Made by a program: the position numbers and the translations under genes
The notes under the pieces: generated by a model
What the model saw: only the letters and a program-made list of their open reading frames with translations
Databases searched by the model: none
What the model was told of the DNA's origin: nothing
Assembly: GCA_963820035.1 (NCBI GenBank)
Contig: CAWFYK010000009.1
Coordinates: 372,001 to 436,000, forward strand
DNA: 64,000 bases
Reading direction: 5' to 3'
From: JAWWPG01 sp963820035
Lineage (GTDB): Bacteria > Actinomycetota > Actinomycetes > Propionibacteriales > Nocardioidaceae
Shown: positions 62,545 through 64,000 of the stretch, piece after piece
Position numbering within the stretch: position 1 is the stretch's first letter
Layout of the letters: every line of letters begins with the position of its first letter

Positions 62545-62984
62545 CCGAGCGTCCGGTGGAGTCGACACTCTCGTGGTTGCAGATGGCGGCGCCCGCCCTG
62601 ATGGACGCCGGGGTCCCGATGACCACGGACACGGTCGGCCTGGCGCAGGCGTCACGAATCCTCGGCTGCCCCGAGCCGACCATCCGCCGGCTCATCCTGA
62701 TCGGCGCCCTCCCGTCGGCACAGCGGCAGGACGACGGCTCTGAGGCCTTCGATCGAGCAGCGGTCGAGCAGCTCGCCACCGAGGTCTATCCCTGGCGGCG
62801 TCACCTGGACGATCGAGAGAGCTACTGGGTGACCGGACAGCAGGCCGCCGACGCGCTGGAGATCAGCCGGGCCCGGCTCTCCCAGCTCGCCGTCGCGAAC
62901 CGGCTGACGTTCAAGCGCCATCAGGACGGCACCCGCCTCTACCGCCGCGACGACATCGAGGCCGGCGCGGTCGTCCGCCGCTAA
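62541..62984 (+). CDS. Protein with two excisionase/MerR-like DNA-binding domains
   Basis: 147 aa with two similar helix-turn-helix modules: VGLAQASRILGCPEPTIRRLILIGALP (about residues 38-64) and VTGQQAADALEISRARLSQLAVANRL (about 99-124), each followed by a wing (AFDRAAVEQLA; RLYRRDDIEA). The fold resembles excisionases and BldC-like regulators. No phage or recombinase genes are near, so it is more likely a chromosomal regulator than an excisionase. Translation initiation is covered by a 15-bp hairpin. Confidence 0.8.
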   Translation: MSERPVESTLSWLQMAAPALMDAGVPMTTDTVGLAQASRILGCPEPTIRRLILIGALPSAQRQDDGSEAFDRAAVEQLATEVYPWRRHLDDRESYWVTGQQAADALEISRARLSQLAVANRLTFKRHQDGTRLYRRDDIEAGAVVRR

Positions 62985-63007
62985 GGACCGCCGGGCTCGT
63001 CCCCGGC

Positions 63008-63063
63008 GGGTTCGTCCGGTCCGCCCGCGCTCGAGATCCGCTCGCTCAACAGGACGCACCCGG
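63008..63063. repeat. Single copy of the 56-bp palindromic repeat element
   Basis: GGGTTCGTCCGGTCCGCCC at the left and CTCAACAGGACGCACCCGG at the right. It aligns without gaps to 24002-24057 of the tandem pair at 24 kb, the same 56-bp length. Intergenic. Confidence 0.75.
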
Positions 63064-63149
63064 TGGCCGGACGAATCGCGGCCCGGTGGAGTCTCCTGGA
63101 CCTCCGACAGCCGGCCGCGGAGTCGGCGTCGGCGTGGAACACTGGGCCG

Positions 63150-63794
63150 GTGGCTCCGCGCGACATCCTCGCTGCTGCCTACCAGCCGCTCCTCACGCTG
63201 ATGCCCAGCCTGGACGACGAGCTCGGCTGGCGGGCAACCCGCTGCACCGGGTGGACGGTCCGCGACCTCGTCTATCACCTGCTGACCGACGCGCAGCGGG
63301 CCTTGGTCGCCCTCCACAGCCCCACCGCAGGACCTGTCGACGTTGACGAGGTGACCTACTGGCGGTCCTGGCAGCCCGGCACCGAGGGAGCCGACGCGGG
63401 GAGACGTGGCACCCGGATCATGGCAAGCGCCTGGACGAGCGTGCGCTCGATCGCGGATCTCTATGCCGAGACGGCGAGTGCCGTCCTGGAGGCCGCCGAC
63501 GAGCACCGGGGAGACCATCGGGTGACCACTCAGGGCAAGACGATCACCACCGATGCGCTGCTTCACACGCTCGCCGTGGAGGCGACGATTCACCAGCTCG
63601 ACCTCCAGCTCGGAGAACCCTCGCCGCAGGGTCTCCAGGCAGTTCGACACGTCCTCGACGGTCTACTCGGACAGCCTGCCTCGATCGGGGACGACACCCG
63701 CTATGCCCTCGTCGGCACCGGTCGCGCAGTCCTCACACCTGCCGAGGCGGCGTTGCTCGGTCCGGCCGCACACCGCCTCCCGCTCTTCGGCTGA
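63150..63794 (+). CDS. Mycothiol-dependent maleylpyruvate isomerase / DinB-like family protein
   Basis: 214 aa. The N-terminal helical domain has RCTGWTVRDLVYHLLTDAQRALVAL, and a second conserved His is in TLAVEATIHQLDLQLG, as in the MDMPI/DinB-like superfamily where three His bind a metal and mycothiol acts as cofactor. The exact reaction is unknown. The GTG at 63150 is chosen because the family begins near there; the open frame extends upstream to 63063. Confidence 0.78.
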   Translation: MAPRDILAAAYQPLLTLMPSLDDELGWRATRCTGWTVRDLVYHLLTDAQRALVALHSPTAGPVDVDEVTYWRSWQPGTEGADAGRRGTRIMASAWTSVRSIADLYAETASAVLEAADEHRGDHRVTTQGKTITTDALLHTLAVEATIHQLDLQLGEPSPQGLQAVRHVLDGLLGQPASIGDDTRYALVGTGRAVLTPAEAALLGPAAHRLPLFG

Positions 63795-63809
63795 GCCGGG
63801 GCGGCTTCC

Positions 63810-64000
63810 ATGCGGCATCCCGGCAGACGGAACGACCAGCCCAGCGGCTTGGAAGCGGCCGCCGAGACGCTCGCCGACGGCGCGACCGGTCGACATCTGC
63901 GCTGGGTGTCCCAGCTCGGTCTCGTATCTCGAGCCGCGATCTACCTGCTCGTCGGCTACCTCACGCTCCGGCTGGCCCTCGCCACCCATGCCCGGACGGG
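63810..64000 (+). CDS. DUF1206 membrane protein, N-terminal fragment
   Basis: 63 codons visible from ATG 63810; the gene runs off the right edge. After a polar N terminus, VSRAAIYLLVGYLTLRLALA is the first helix of a DUF1206 repeat. Function of DUF1206 is unknown. GGGGCGG lies upstream. Confidence 0.7.
   Translation, partial: MRHPGRRNDQPSGLEAAAETLADGATGRHLRWVSQLGLVSRAAIYLLVGYLTLRLALATHART

Noticed and set aside
62541..62984. Excisionase-like gene as part of an integrated element
   Set aside because: No integrase, attachment repeats or replication genes lie nearby; two HTH modules also differ from typical excisionases.

Overview
The window is 64 kb of high-GC DNA from an actinobacterium. Several genes point to the Nocardioides/Mycobacterium side of the phylum: a mycothiol-dependent formaldehyde dehydrogenase, a Mycobacterium-type mec-cysM pair, an mprA-mprB-htrA cluster, murT-gatD, and the bfaA-bfaB pair for 10-methyl-branched fatty acids. 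A Nocardioidaceae source is my best guess, by inference only. Genes are dense, on both strands, and many neighbours overlap by 1-4 bp. I see no rRNA, tRNA, CRISPR array, transposase or prophage; the stretch reads as chromosome.

Layout. 1-2.8 kb: branched-chain (or pyruvate) 2-oxoacid dehydrogenase E1a-E1b-E2, minus strand, E2 cut by the window edge. 3.1-7.2 kb: a HelD-type RNA polymerase-recycling ATPase overlapping a stand-alone PhzE-like ADIC/anthranilate synthase. 7.2-13.8 kb, minus strand: HtrA protease with its MprAB-type two-component system, a fructosamine-kinase/LMW-phosphatase deglycation pair, a small membrane protein and a GntR regulator, which faces a dimethylargininase gene (14.0-14.9 kb). 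15.4-24.6 kb: a channel-like protein with an altered filter, a HisC-like aminotransferase, a heterodimeric ABC exporter, an EamA transporter, a secreted glutamic (G1) peptidase, an AraC regulator and two VOC proteins. 24.6-28.4 kb: a UvrA2-like ATPase, CysM and Mec. 28.5-36.3 kb: fatty-acid catabolism (fadB, fadA, acyl-CoA dehydrogenase, type III CoA-transferase, hydrolase) around two paralogous lipoproteins. 36.6-39.5 kb: DUF1684, MBL hydrolase, mscR, MarR. 39.6-45 kb: ABC exporter, SRPBCC/ArsR pair, amtB and trpS. 45-53.6 kb: small membrane and conserved proteins, bfaAB, pentapeptide protein, AlkB-like dioxygenase, acetyltransferases. 53.8-58.1 kb: PQQ-repeat protein, DUF1992, sedolisin peptidase, sigma factor. 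58.1-64 kb: gatD-murT, a divergent two-component system, an excisionase-like regulator, a mycothiol-type isomerase-family protein and a partial DUF1206 gene.

Regulation is unusually readable. There is a Trp-Trp leader peptide and attenuator before trpS, a GlnR-type operator before amtB, a LexA box before the AlkB-like gene, paired MprA-like boxes before mprA and htrA, a perfect GntR palindrome before the dimethylargininase, and a palindrome between MarR and its ABC exporter. A GTTACT-CNNC-AGTA element is shared by two lipid-catabolism promoters. At least 14 genes have a TANNNT hexamer 6-7 nt before the start codon, the layout of leaderless actinobacterial transcripts.

The most unusual non-coding structure is a set of 22-bp tandem arrays. 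Three loci (46.7, 52.9 and 53.6 kb) share one core; a fourth (36.3 kb) has a different core and sits beside a perfect 23-bp inverted repeat. A separate 56-bp palindromic element occurs twice at 24.0 kb and once at 63.0 kb. A 15-bp stem also buries the ribosome-binding site and start codon of the excisionase-like gene at 62.5 kb.
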